Positions 14,901 through 22,302 of a stretch of 24,895 nt of DNA are shown here, one piece after another. A program made the position numbers and the translations under genes. The notes under the pieces were generated by a model. It was not told where the DNA came from and made no database searches. It worked only from the letters and a program-made list of their open reading frames with translations. The DNA comes from Puniceispirillum sp965657105 (GTDB taxonomy: Bacteria; Pseudomonadota; Alphaproteobacteria; Puniceispirillales; Puniceispirillaceae), in assembly GCF_965657105.1 (NCBI RefSeq), contig NZ_CBFHNB010000028.1, positions 1-24,895 on the forward strand. The letters run 5' to 3'. Position 1 is the first letter of the stretch. The number at the start of each line of letters is the position of its first letter.

Positions 14901-15434
14901 ATGGGTGCGCATATAGCGAATATTATGGATATCATCAAATTGCCTGACCCCGTGTTGCGCGAAACCGCTATGGCTGTGCCCGAAGTCACCGATGGCATCC
15001 GCAATCTGCTGGATGATATGGCGCTGACCATGTATGACGCACCTGGCATTGGGCTGGCAGCGCCGCAGATCAATATTTCCAAGCGCATCATCGTCATGGA
15101 TTGTGGCAAGGATGAAGCACCTGAACTTTACAAGATGATTAATCCCGAGATTATCGAATCATCCGAAGACAAAGCCATTCTTGAAGAAGGCTGTCTATCG
15201 ATCCCTGACCAGACTGCCGAAGTTACCAGACCGGCCAGCGTCACCGTCCGCTATACCGACATTGAGGGTGACACCAAGATGTTGACCGCCGAAGGCCTGT
15301 TGGCTGCCTGTGTACAGCATGAAATAGATCATCTGAACGGCGTTCTGTTTATCGACCATATCTCGCGGCTGAAACGTGACATGATTATTCGCCGGGTGAT
15401 GAAGGAAATGCGGCAATCTTCATCCAAATCTTAA
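14901..15434 (+). CDS. def: Peptide deformylase
   Basis: 177 residues. It removes the formyl group from the N-terminal methionine of new proteins. All three family motifs are present: G-I-G-L-A-A-P-Q at 49-56, E-G-C-L-S-I-P at 96-102 (metal ligand C98), and Q-H-E-I-D-H-L-N-G at 139-147 (ligands H140 and H144, catalytic E141). This is the type 1 bacterial form. The start at ATG 14901 has GAAGGA about 11 bases upstream; an in-frame ATG at 14925 would give a start closer to many homologs. fmt follows after 12 bases, pairing the formylating and deformylating enzymes. Confidence 0.96.
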   Translation: MGAHIANIMDIIKLPDPVLRETAMAVPEVTDGIRNLLDDMALTMYDAPGIGLAAPQINISKRIIVMDCGKDEAPELYKMINPEIIESSEDKAILEEGCLSIPDQTAEVTRPASVTVRYTDIEGDTKMLTAEGLLAACVQHEIDHLNGVLFIDHISRLKRDMIIRRVMKEMRQSSSKS

Positions 15435-15446
15435 GAGGCAGAACTT

Positions 15447-16421
15447 ATGGGTAAATTGCGCATTGTCTATATGGGAAGTCCAGATTTCGCCATTCCTGCG
15501 CTTGATCTGCTAGCCCAAAATCATGACATCTGCGCGGTCTATACTCAGCCGCCGCGCAGGTCCGGACGTGGTATGCAGGAACAACCTGTTCCCCTTGCTC
15601 GCCATGCGCTTGATATGGGTTTGCCGGTATTATGGCCAACTACGCTGAATGACAAAAATGTGCAAAACGAGCTTGCCGCCTATGATGCTGATCTGTTCGT
15701 CGTCGTTGCCTATGGATTGCTTTTGCCGCCAGCCGTTCTTGATATCCCGCGCTATGGTTGTCTGAACGGACATGCTTCATTATTGCCGCGATGGCGTGGT
15801 GCCGCCCCGATCCAGCGCGCCATTGAAGCTGGCGACAGTGAAACTGGCATTAGTGTGATGCTGATGGAAGCTGGGCTTGATACCGGTCCGGTTCTGGCCA
15901 CACGCTCTATCCCCATCACCGACGCGATGAATGCAGGTGATTTGCATGATGCCTTGGCTCAAATGAACGCAACGCTTATTGATGATACAGTGGCTTCGCT
16001 TGATGACGCGCTGTTGCACCGCATGCCGCAATCTGGTGAAGGCGTCACCTATGCGGCCAAAATTTCTGGCACTGACGCACATATTGACTGGCAGAAAAGT
16101 GCCACAGTACTAGCTTGTCATATCCGTGCCTATGCGCCCTATCCGGGGGCTTGGTGTAACGGGCCTAAAGGCCGCATTCGGGTGCTTGCGGCACATCAAA
16201 CACCTAGCGCATCACCTGATGCCACTGACAATGCCACCCACCAGCCAGGCACATTCGCCGGACAAGATGATCAAGGCAATATGCTGATGATGACAGGCGA
16301 TGGCACCCTCTGCGTCAGCCTTGTTCAGCCAGCTGGCAAGAAAGCCATGCCTTCGCGCAATTTTCTCAATGGTGTTGATCTGGCCATCGGCGACATGCTC
16401 TCAGGTAGCCACCCCACATGA
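15447..16421 (+). CDS. fmt: Methionyl-tRNA formyltransferase
   Basis: 324 residues. It formylates initiator Met-tRNA using 10-formyl-tetrahydrofolate, in the cytosol. The N-terminal Rossmann-like domain starts R-I-V-Y-M-G-S-P-D-F-A. The catalytic set is N107, H109 in N-G-H-A-S-L-L-P-R-W-R-G-A-A-P-I and D145 in G-L-D-T-G-P-V-L. The C-terminal OB-like domain begins near A-K-I-S-G-T-D-A-H-I-D-W. The ATG has AGAGGC eight bases upstream. Its TGA overlaps the truA ATG (ATGA), so the two are translationally coupled. Confidence 0.96.
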   Translation: MGKLRIVYMGSPDFAIPALDLLAQNHDICAVYTQPPRRSGRGMQEQPVPLARHALDMGLPVLWPTTLNDKNVQNELAAYDADLFVVVAYGLLLPPAVLDIPRYGCLNGHASLLPRWRGAAPIQRAIEAGDSETGISVMLMEAGLDTGPVLATRSIPITDAMNAGDLHDALAQMNATLIDDTVASLDDALLHRMPQSGEGVTYAAKISGTDAHIDWQKSATVLACHIRAYAPYPGAWCNGPKGRIRVLAAHQTPSASPDATDNATHQPGTFAGQDDQGNMLMMTGDGTLCVSLVQPAGKKAMPSRNFLNGVDLAIGDMLSGSHPT

Positions 16422-17182
16422 CACGTCGCATTTTCATCACCATTGAATATGACGGCACGCCTTTTGTTGGCTGGCAACGTCAGGATAATGGCATCACTGT
16501 TCAACAGGAACTTGAGAACGCTGCCTTTGCTTTTACCGGTGATAAAATCATCGTTCAGGGGGCAGGGCGCACTGACTCAGGCGTTCATGCGTTGGGTCAG
16601 GTTGCGCATCTTGATGTGCCTGATAAATTTGATCCTAACCGTGTTATGCACGCGCTGAATGCGCATCTGGCACATACAGCCATCACTGTGCTTGATGCCT
16701 ATGATGTTGCTGATGATAGCCATGCCCGGTTTTCCGCAATCGGGCGGCGCTATCTTTATCGCATCCTCCCACGTCGTCAGCCCCCAGCGCTTAATGCTGG
16801 CCGGGTCTGGCATCACAAACAGCCGCTTGATGCCGATGCCATGCAAGCCGGTGCCGATATGTTGATCGGACGACATGATTTCAACAGCTTTCGCGCCGCA
16901 CAATGTCAGGCTGAATCGTCAATTCGCACGCTTGATATTCTGCAGGTTGAACAGGTTGGCATCGAAATACATCTGCATGTCGAGGCGCGCTCATTCCTGC
17001 ATCATCAGGTGCGCAATATTGCAGGCACACTGGCGCTGGTCGGTGCTGGAAAATGGCAGCCTGACGATGTCAAAGCCGCGCTGGCGGCGGCTGACCGAAG
17101 CGCAGCTGGCCCTACCGCGCCCCCACATGGGTTATATCTGACCGATGTGTTTTATCCGGTGGGTATTGGCAAGCGCGTTTGA
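16418..17182 (+). CDS. truA: tRNA pseudouridine(38-40) synthase
   Basis: 254 residues. It makes pseudouridine at positions 38-40 of the tRNA anticodon arm. The catalytic aspartate is D53 in G-A-G-R-T-D-S-G-V-H-A-L-G-Q, the TruA signature. H-H-Q-V-R-N-I-A-G-T-L in the second half is also typical. It overlaps the fmt stop by four bases. Its last 31 bases overlap the 3' end of the opposing membrane-protein gene, so transcripts from the two sides would be complementary there. Confidence 0.95.
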   Translation: MTRRIFITIEYDGTPFVGWQRQDNGITVQQELENAAFAFTGDKIIVQGAGRTDSGVHALGQVAHLDVPDKFDPNRVMHALNAHLAHTAITVLDAYDVADDSHARFSAIGRRYLYRILPRRQPPALNAGRVWHHKQPLDADAMQAGADMLIGRHDFNSFRAAQCQAESSIRTLDILQVEQVGIEIHLHVEARSFLHHQVRNIAGTLALVGAGKWQPDDVKAALAAADRSAAGPTAPPHGLYLTDVFYPVGIGKRV

Positions 17183-17721
17183 ACCGCCCACAGCAATGTC
17201 ACATCCGTTGCGAATGACAGGCCAACCATACCGGCAGCGACCCAGCCGCCTTTGCCAAGCTGATCCTTACCAACACGCCACAGCCAGTAGCATGTCCATA
17301 CAGCTATCGGCAATACCAGCACCAGATAGGCGTGATTACCACTCGAAACCGTCGCCAGCTGGGTCAATCCAACCAGCAACTGTTGCACATTTTCAATCCA
17401 GAAAAACGGAAGCAAAAAGACAAAACTACGTTCAGCCAATCCAAGCTGTTTCAGGGCAAACAGAAAAATCAGAGCCAGCAGAACCAGCCCGACAAGCTGC
17501 ACAATCATCGTGGTCACGAAAATGGATGGGGCATTTTTTAAAGTCGGATAGATCGTCACCATCGCGGTGAAGATCATTGATGCCCATATGGCATGCCACA
17601 GACCATTGGCATCGGCCTGATAAACATCAGACATCGACGATTTTCCTGTCATAACCCGCAGGCTATGCCCGACATAGGAAAGCAAAACCCGGGGCGCCAA
17701 ACTTAAATTTTCTTGCTGCAT
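17152..17721 (-). CDS. Unidentified five-span membrane protein
   Basis: 189 residues that I do not recognise. Hydrophobicity shows five likely membrane spans at about 40-60, 66-90, 98-119, 130-150 and 159-180. The 39-residue N-terminal part is polar to amphipathic. Aromatic residues cluster in F-F-W-I-E-N and W-T-C-Y-W-L-W-R. No catalytic motif, cysteine pair or signal cleavage site stands out. The ATG lies two bases after the dapE stop, so it is most likely the last gene of the dapD-dapE transcript. Coding is supported by the tight spacing and the coherent span pattern. The 31-bp antiparallel overlap with truA is unusual but in keeping with a compact genome. Position does not prove a role in lysine synthesis. 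Confidence 0.75.
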   Translation of the reverse strand: MQQENLSLAPRVLLSYVGHSLRVMTGKSSMSDVYQADANGLWHAIWASMIFTAMVTIYPTLKNAPSIFVTTMIVQLVGLVLLALIFLFALKQLGLAERSFVFLLPFFWIENVQQLLVGLTQLATVSSGNHAYLVLVLPIAVWTCYWLWRVGKDQLGKGGWVAAGMVGLSFATDVTLLWAVQTRLPIPTG

Positions 17722-17723
17722 TC

Positions 17724-18902
17724 TTATGCTGCCTCAAAATAGCTGGCCAGCATATTTTCATATATGGCCGATAAAACATCTATATCTGCGATTGCCGTAT
17801 GTTCGTCAACTTTATGCATAGTCCGTCCAACCAGCCCAAATTCGGCCACTGGGCATATTGTCGTTATAAACCGCGCATCCGACGTTCCGCCACTGGTGGA
17901 TAACTGCGGGTCGCGACCGGTCACTTTGCTGATCGCCGCGATCATGATATCGGTCAGCATCCCAGGTTCGGTCAGAAACGGATGCGCCGACGCGCGCCAG
18001 TCAGCATGCCATGTCCCGCCAACACGTGCGAAATGCTCTTCCAGCCAGCCAATTAAACTATCTGCTGTATGTTCGGTATTGAAACGGATATTGAAACGCG
18101 CTTGCACCCGTGCCGGAATCACATTGCCAGCCGGATTATCTGTGTCAATCGACGTTATATTTGCGGTTGAGGGATCAAAAAACGCATTACCGCCATCCAG
18201 CTCACAGCTATTCACCGGTGCCAACATATCGAGCAATCGTGCAAATGGATTATCCGCCAGATGCGGATAGGCCACATGGCCTTGCGCGCCTTCGACGGTT
18301 AGCTGACAAGACAAGCTTCCCCGGCGTCCATTTTTGATCACATCCCCAACGGCATCCGGATTAGTCGGCTCACCGACAACACAAAGATCAGGAACAAACC
18401 CATGTTCCTGAACCCATTCGACCATCTTGACCGTACCATTGACGGCATCACCTTCTTCATCACCGGTAATCATCAGGCTAATGGCATGGCCTTTGGCTGG
18501 ATCAAAGCTATCGCGTGCCAGCAAACGGGCTACGGCCCCAACAAACGCCGCTATCCCGCCTTTCATATCCGACGCCCCGCGCCCATATATATTGCCTTGG
18601 TCAAGCGTCCCCGAAAACGGATCAAATTGCCACGCTTCGGCATCCCCCACTGGCACGACATCGGTATGACCGGCGAAACAGAAATGTTTTGTCTCTGTCC
18701 CCGATACATCTTTGTCACCTAGCCATGCAAACAGATTATCGATCCGCGCATCACCATCACCAAAAGCCAGCCGCGTACATGCGAATCCTAATGCTGCCAG
18801 CTCAACCGCCAGCACATCAAGCGCACCCGCATCTGCCGGTGTTACTGACGGACAGCGGATCAAACGTTGGGTCAGGTCAACCGAATGCGATACATCACCC
18901 AT
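17724..18902 (-). CDS. dapE: Succinyl-diaminopimelate desuccinylase
   Basis: 392 residues, M20 metallopeptidase family. It hydrolyses N-succinyl-LL-diaminopimelate in lysine and peptidoglycan-precursor synthesis. Di-zinc site residues are visible: H79 and D81 in G-H-T-D-V-V-P, D112 in G-A-S-D-M-K-G-G, the catalytic pair E149-E150 in G-D-E-E-G-D, and a late histidine in R-T-M-H-K-V-D-E. The dimerisation domain sits in the middle (about 185-295). Its ATG is three bases after the dapD stop, and the unknown membrane protein starts two bases after its own stop. Confidence 0.96.
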   Translation of the reverse strand: MGDVSHSVDLTQRLIRCPSVTPADAGALDVLAVELAALGFACTRLAFGDGDARIDNLFAWLGDKDVSGTETKHFCFAGHTDVVPVGDAEAWQFDPFSGTLDQGNIYGRGASDMKGGIAAFVGAVARLLARDSFDPAKGHAISLMITGDEEGDAVNGTVKMVEWVQEHGFVPDLCVVGEPTNPDAVGDVIKNGRRGSLSCQLTVEGAQGHVAYPHLADNPFARLLDMLAPVNSCELDGGNAFFDPSTANITSIDTDNPAGNVIPARVQARFNIRFNTEHTADSLIGWLEEHFARVGGTWHADWRASAHPFLTEPGMLTDIMIAAISKVTGRDPQLSTSGGTSDARFITTICPVAEFGLVGRTMHKVDEHTAIADIDVLSAIYENMLASYFEAA

Positions 18903-18905
18903 ATG

Positions 18906-19766
18906 CTAGTCTCGAAGCAGATCGTTTACAGATGTCTTTGAACGCGTTTTTTCGTCAACCTGCTTGATAATCACCGCACATGATAAAGACGGGCCCGGGC
19001 TACCATCTGGTAATGGTTTGCCTGGCAGACTTCCTGGCACCACAACCGAATAGGCCGGGACACGGCCCATATGCACTTCGCCTGTATGGCGATTGATGAT
19101 TTTTGTTGAGGCACCGATAAACACACCCATCGACAGAACCGCGCCTTTTTCAACAACCACACCTTCGACAACTTCCGAACGCGCACCGATGAAACAGTCA
19201 TCTTCGATCACCACGGGGCCTGCCTGTAATGGCTCAAGCACACCACCGATTCCGGCACCGCCAGATAGATGCACATTCTTGCCAATCTGCGCGCATGAAC
19301 CAACCGTTGCCCAGGTATCAACCATTGTGCCGCTATCGACATAGGCGCCAAGATTGATAAAGCCAGGCATGATAACAACGCCAGCGGCCACATAGGCCGA
19401 ATGCCGCACGACACATCCTGGCACGGCGCGAAAGCCAGCATCACGAAAACGCTTTTCATCCCAGCCACTGAACTTTGGCGGCACTTTGTCCCAGAATGTC
19501 GCTTCGCCGGCCTGTGGATGCACAACCCCGCCTTTGATAACGGTCATGTCATTCAGACGGAAAGACAGCAGAACAGCCTTTTTAAGCCATTGATTCACCT
19601 GCCACTGATGATCCCCAACAGGCTCAGCAACGCGCACCGTGCCATTATCCAGCATTTCGAGAACATCGGTAACGGCTTCACGGACAGCGCCTTTCGTTTC
19701 GGCATTTACACTGTCCCGTTCATCCCACGCTGCGTTTATTTCCTGTTCAAGTTGCGCTGTATCCAT
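18906..19766 (-). CDS. dapD: Tetrahydrodipicolinate N-succinyltransferase
   Basis: 286 residues. It transfers succinyl from succinyl-CoA to tetrahydrodipicolinate, the step before the aminotransferase and DapE. A helical N-terminal domain is followed by a left-handed beta-helix made of hexapeptide repeats, for example G-A-Y-V-D-S-G-T-M-V-D-T-W-A-T-V-G-S near 141-158. The trimeric active site lies between subunits. The ATG at 19766 has GAGGAG six bases upstream, a strong site. The gene begins the dapD-dapE-membrane-protein run. Confidence 0.96.
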   Translation of the reverse strand: MDTAQLEQEINAAWDERDSVNAETKGAVREAVTDVLEMLDNGTVRVAEPVGDHQWQVNQWLKKAVLLSFRLNDMTVIKGGVVHPQAGEATFWDKVPPKFSGWDEKRFRDAGFRAVPGCVVRHSAYVAAGVVIMPGFINLGAYVDSGTMVDTWATVGSCAQIGKNVHLSGGAGIGGVLEPLQAGPVVIEDDCFIGARSEVVEGVVVEKGAVLSMGVFIGASTKIINRHTGEVHMGRVPAYSVVVPGSLPGKPLPDGSPGPSLSCAVIIKQVDEKTRSKTSVNDLLRD

Positions 19767-19818
19767 TCTGTTCTCCTCGCGTCGTAAACGACCTTCGTTT
19801 GTTTATGTAATATAGGTA

Positions 19819-19847
19819 TTGATAGTGTCGATGAACACCAGTATCAA
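19819..19847 (-). promoter_or_regulatory. Candidate dapD promoter embedded in an inverted repeat
   Basis: On the minus strand TTGATA (19847-19842) and TATCAA (19824-19819) are spaced by exactly 17 bp, a plausible -35/-10 pair. The same bases form a hairpin: TTGATA, bulge CTG, GTGT, a six-base loop, then ACACTATCAA. No T-tract follows, so an operator or leader hairpin is more likely than a terminator. Confidence 0.35.
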
Positions 19848-19858
19848 AAAGCTTTCCG

Positions 19859-20551
19859 TTAAACTGTCGTCGGCAAGCTCGATAAAAAGCTTTTCAGATC
19901 ATCAGCGACAAAATGCACATAGTCTTGATCCGACCCCTTAGTGGCAAAATCATGGTCACTTGCCAGCCAGACTGTGCGCATCCCCAATGCCGCTGCCGGC
20001 TCTAGATTCCGTGCCATATCTTCAAGCATCACGGCGCCATTTGGGTTAATCTTGGTCTTGGTAATAAACTGGTCAAAAGCAGCCTTTTCCGGCTTTGGCA
20101 CATAGTCGGCCCCGACAATATCAAAAATCTCGTCAAAATGATGCCGGATACCATAGGCATTCAGGATATTTTCGGCATGTGGCACGGTGCCATTGGTAAA
20201 AATATGTTTGCGGCCAGGCAACGCCCCGATCATCTGATCAAGCTCGGCTTCATAAGGCAAATCGCTGACATCGATATCATGCACATAATGCAGATACGCA
20301 TCTGGCGTCATATTTTCTTCAACCATCAGTCCGCGCATCGTCGTACCATAGCGATGAAACAAATCTTTCTGGATAATTTTGGCTTCGTCTGTTTCAACCT
20401 CGAAATGGCTGGCAACAAATTCAGTGATCCTGACCGCGACCCGCACAAACAGATTCGAACGCGCTGGATAAATCGTATTATCCAGATCAAATATCCAGTC
20501 ATTGATATCCGACACTGGAAAATGCACGGGGGATTTTTCACTTATTTGCAT
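19859..20551 (-). CDS. HAD-family pyrimidine 5'-nucleotidase
   Basis: 230 residues. HAD motif I is F-D-L-D-N-T-I-Y-P (D22, D24), motif II I-F-T-N-G (T119), motif III the lysine of P-K-P-E (K153), and motif IV L-E-D-M-A-R-N (D178). The D-N-T-I-Y-P variant and the length match the SDT1/PyrF-nucleotidase branch, which dephosphorylates UMP and CMP; the substrate here is inferred from the family. The start has AGGAAG eight bases upstream, and argB ends nine bases before it, so the two are probably co-transcribed. This gene between argB and dapD is a recurring alphaproteobacterial arrangement. Confidence 0.85.
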   Translation of the reverse strand: MQISEKSPVHFPVSDINDWIFDLDNTIYPARSNLFVRVAVRITEFVASHFEVETDEAKIIQKDLFHRYGTTMRGLMVEENMTPDAYLHYVHDIDVSDLPYEAELDQMIGALPGRKHIFTNGTVPHAENILNAYGIRHHFDEIFDIVGADYVPKPEKAAFDQFITKTKINPNGAVMLEDMARNLEPAAALGMRTVWLASDHDFATKGSDQDYVHFVADDLKSFLSSLPTTV

Positions 20552-20560
20552 GATTGCTTC

Positions 20561-21466
20561 CTAATCAGGTAAAATTAACGTTCCAATACCATGCTCGGTA
20601 AATAGTTCGACAAGCAAAGCATGCTGTGCGCGGCCATCGGTGATCACCGCCGCTTCGGCACCCCCATTGATCGCTTCGATACAGGTTTCGACCTTTGGGA
20701 TCATGCCGCCATTGACTGTCCCGTCATGAATCAGGGCTTCGGCCTCGCTAATTGTCAGTTCGGAGATCAGCTCACCATTACCATCAAGCACACCGGCAAC
20801 ATCAGTCAGCATGATCATGCGCGTGGCACCCAAGGCCGCTGCAATCGCGCCTGCCGCCGTATCGGCATTAATATTATAGGTCTGCCCATCAACACCCAGA
20901 CCAATGGGCGCAACAACGGGGATCAGATCGCGGGCTTTCAGCGCGTCCAGCACTTGCGTATCGACATGGTCGGGCTCGCCAACAAAGCCAAGATCAATAT
21001 GTTCCATCGCGCTATCAGACTGTTTTGGCACCGCCATCAATTTGCGCGCTGTAATCAGTCCACCATCCTTGCCCGAAACACCAACCGCCCGTCCGCCAGC
21101 CGCCGTAATAGCCGCTGCCAAGGCCTTGTTTATACCGCCTGCCAGCACCATCTCGACAACCGAAATGGTGGCTTCGTCTGTCACCCGCAGGCCGTCGATA
21201 AAATTCGACTCAATTTCCAGTTTTTTGAGCATCTGCCCAATCTGTGGGCCACCACCATGAACCACAACCGGACAGGCGCCGACCTGATCAAGCAAAGCAA
21301 TATCCGCAGCAAACGCGTTCACCGCGTCAGCTTCACCCATCGCATGGCCACCAAATTTTATGACAATGGTTTTGCCCGAATAGCGGCGCATATAAGGAAG
21401 CGCTTCGATCAGCATGCCGGTCTTGGCAAGCATATCTTGCTGTTGGCTATTGCTTGTTTGCGTCAT
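20561..21466 (-). CDS. argB: Acetylglutamate kinase
   Basis: 301 residues, amino-acid kinase fold. It phosphorylates N-acetylglutamate, the second step of arginine synthesis. I-V-I-K-F-G-G-H-A-M at 34-43 carries the phosphate-binding lysine, H-G-G-G-P-Q-I at 70-76 is the acetylglutamate loop, and N-A-D-T-A-A-G-A-I-A-A-A-L lies in the nucleotide domain. I chose the ATG at 21466, with AAAGGCGG upstream, because the 18 residues encoded from 21520 look unlike a family N-terminus. engB ends 182 bp upstream, so argB may have its own promoter. Confidence 0.95.
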   Translation of the reverse strand: MTQTSNSQQQDMLAKTGMLIEALPYMRRYSGKTIVIKFGGHAMGEADAVNAFAADIALLDQVGACPVVVHGGGPQIGQMLKKLEIESNFIDGLRVTDEATISVVEMVLAGGINKALAAAITAAGGRAVGVSGKDGGLITARKLMAVPKQSDSAMEHIDLGFVGEPDHVDTQVLDALKARDLIPVVAPIGLGVDGQTYNINADTAAGAIAAALGATRMIMLTDVAGVLDGNGELISELTISEAEALIHDGTVNGGMIPKVETCIEAINGGAEAAVITDGRAQHALLVELFTEHGIGTLILPD

Positions 21467-21541
21467 GATACCGCCTTTCACCTTATTAAAACCGTCCGGG
21501 GCTACGGTGGCAGGTACCATCGGAACCTATTTCTTTAAATA

Positions 21542-21568
21542 TATTTATGCCCGATGTATTTATGCCCG
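21542..21568. repeat. Two copies of the 15-bp TATTTATGCCCG repeat
   Basis: Identical 12-bp copies at 21542-21553 and 21557-21568, period 15 bp, between engB and argB. They share sequence and period with the array downstream of ffs. The rest of the 21467-21648 spacer shows no gene. Confidence 0.7.
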
Positions 21569-21648
21569 GCCTCGATTATCGGCAATCTTGGGAAATGCGC
21601 AAGGGCTCAGGCCGCCTCATTACGCCGAAAAAACGCCTAGACGCTATT

Positions 21649-22302
21649 TTATAAAGCAAATCCAGCGATATGCCCACGAAGATGCTCGATTCCATCGCCC
21701 GCTTGTGATGATGTCACAAACAATTCGGGATAAGCCGCAACATGCGTCGCAACAGTTGCTTCGGTGGCGTGGCATACTTTTTCCAGCGCTTCAGCTTTTA
21801 ACTTATCGGCTTTCGTCAGAACCGCCGCCCATGATACCGCCGATTCATCCAATAATTTCATGATCTCGCTATCGCCCTTACCAACGCCGCGGCGCGCATC
21901 AATCAACAGAAACACACGTTGCAATGACTGTCGCCCAGCTAGAAATTTGCGCGTCAGCTTGGTCCAGGCTTCGATATCGGTCTTAGGCGCCGAGGCATAG
22001 CCATATCCGGGCAAATCGACAAGCCCCAGCCGATGCCCCAGATCAAAGAAAATCAATTGCCGCGTTCGGCCAGGCGTTTGCGATGTGCGTGCTAACATGC
22101 GACGCCCAGTCAGCGCATTCACCAATGATGATTTGCCGACATTTGAGCGTCCCGCAAAGCATATTTCAGGCAACTCCATTGGCGGCAAGGCTGGCATGTT
22201 ATTGGCCGCCGCGGTAAAATCGCACTGACTGGCAAAAAGCAGGCGGCCAGCTTCGCGTTGTTCGGCGTCTAGCTCTTGGCCACGCGGCGCATGATGTACC
22301 AT
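21649..22302 (-). CDS. engB: Ribosome biogenesis GTP-binding protein YihA/EngB
   Basis: 217 residues. A TRAFAC-class GTPase needed for large-subunit assembly and linked to division. G1 G-R-S-N-V-G-K-S at 51-58, G2 region T-P-G-R-T-R-Q, G3 D-L-P-G-Y-G-Y-A at 96-103, G4 T-K-A-D-K, and a T-S-S near the C-terminus for G5. I chose the ATG at 22302, which overlaps the end of yidC by 34 bp. An in-frame ATG at 22332 would add ten residues and raise the overlap to 64 bp. Neither has a strong ribosome site, so coupling to yidC translation is likely. Confidence 0.92.
   Translation of the reverse strand: MVHHAPRGQELDAEQREAGRLLFASQCDFTAAANNMPALPPMELPEICFAGRSNVGKSSLVNALTGRRMLARTSQTPGRTRQLIFFDLGHRLGLVDLPGYGYASAPKTDIEAWTKLTRKFLAGRQSLQRVFLLIDARRGVGKGDSEIMKLLDESAVSWAAVLTKADKLKAEALEKVCHATEATVATHVAAYPELFVTSSQAGDGIEHLRGHIAGFAL

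Noticed and set aside
14686..14916. A 76-codon frame between rmuC and def
   Set aside because: It covers the likely def promoter, overlaps the def start, and its Ser/Asn-rich product resembles translated non-coding DNA.
20621..21538. A 305-codon open frame antisense to argB
   Set aside because: Its product has no recognisable family. argB on the other strand has every kinase motif. Long antisense frames are common opposite genes with this codon bias.
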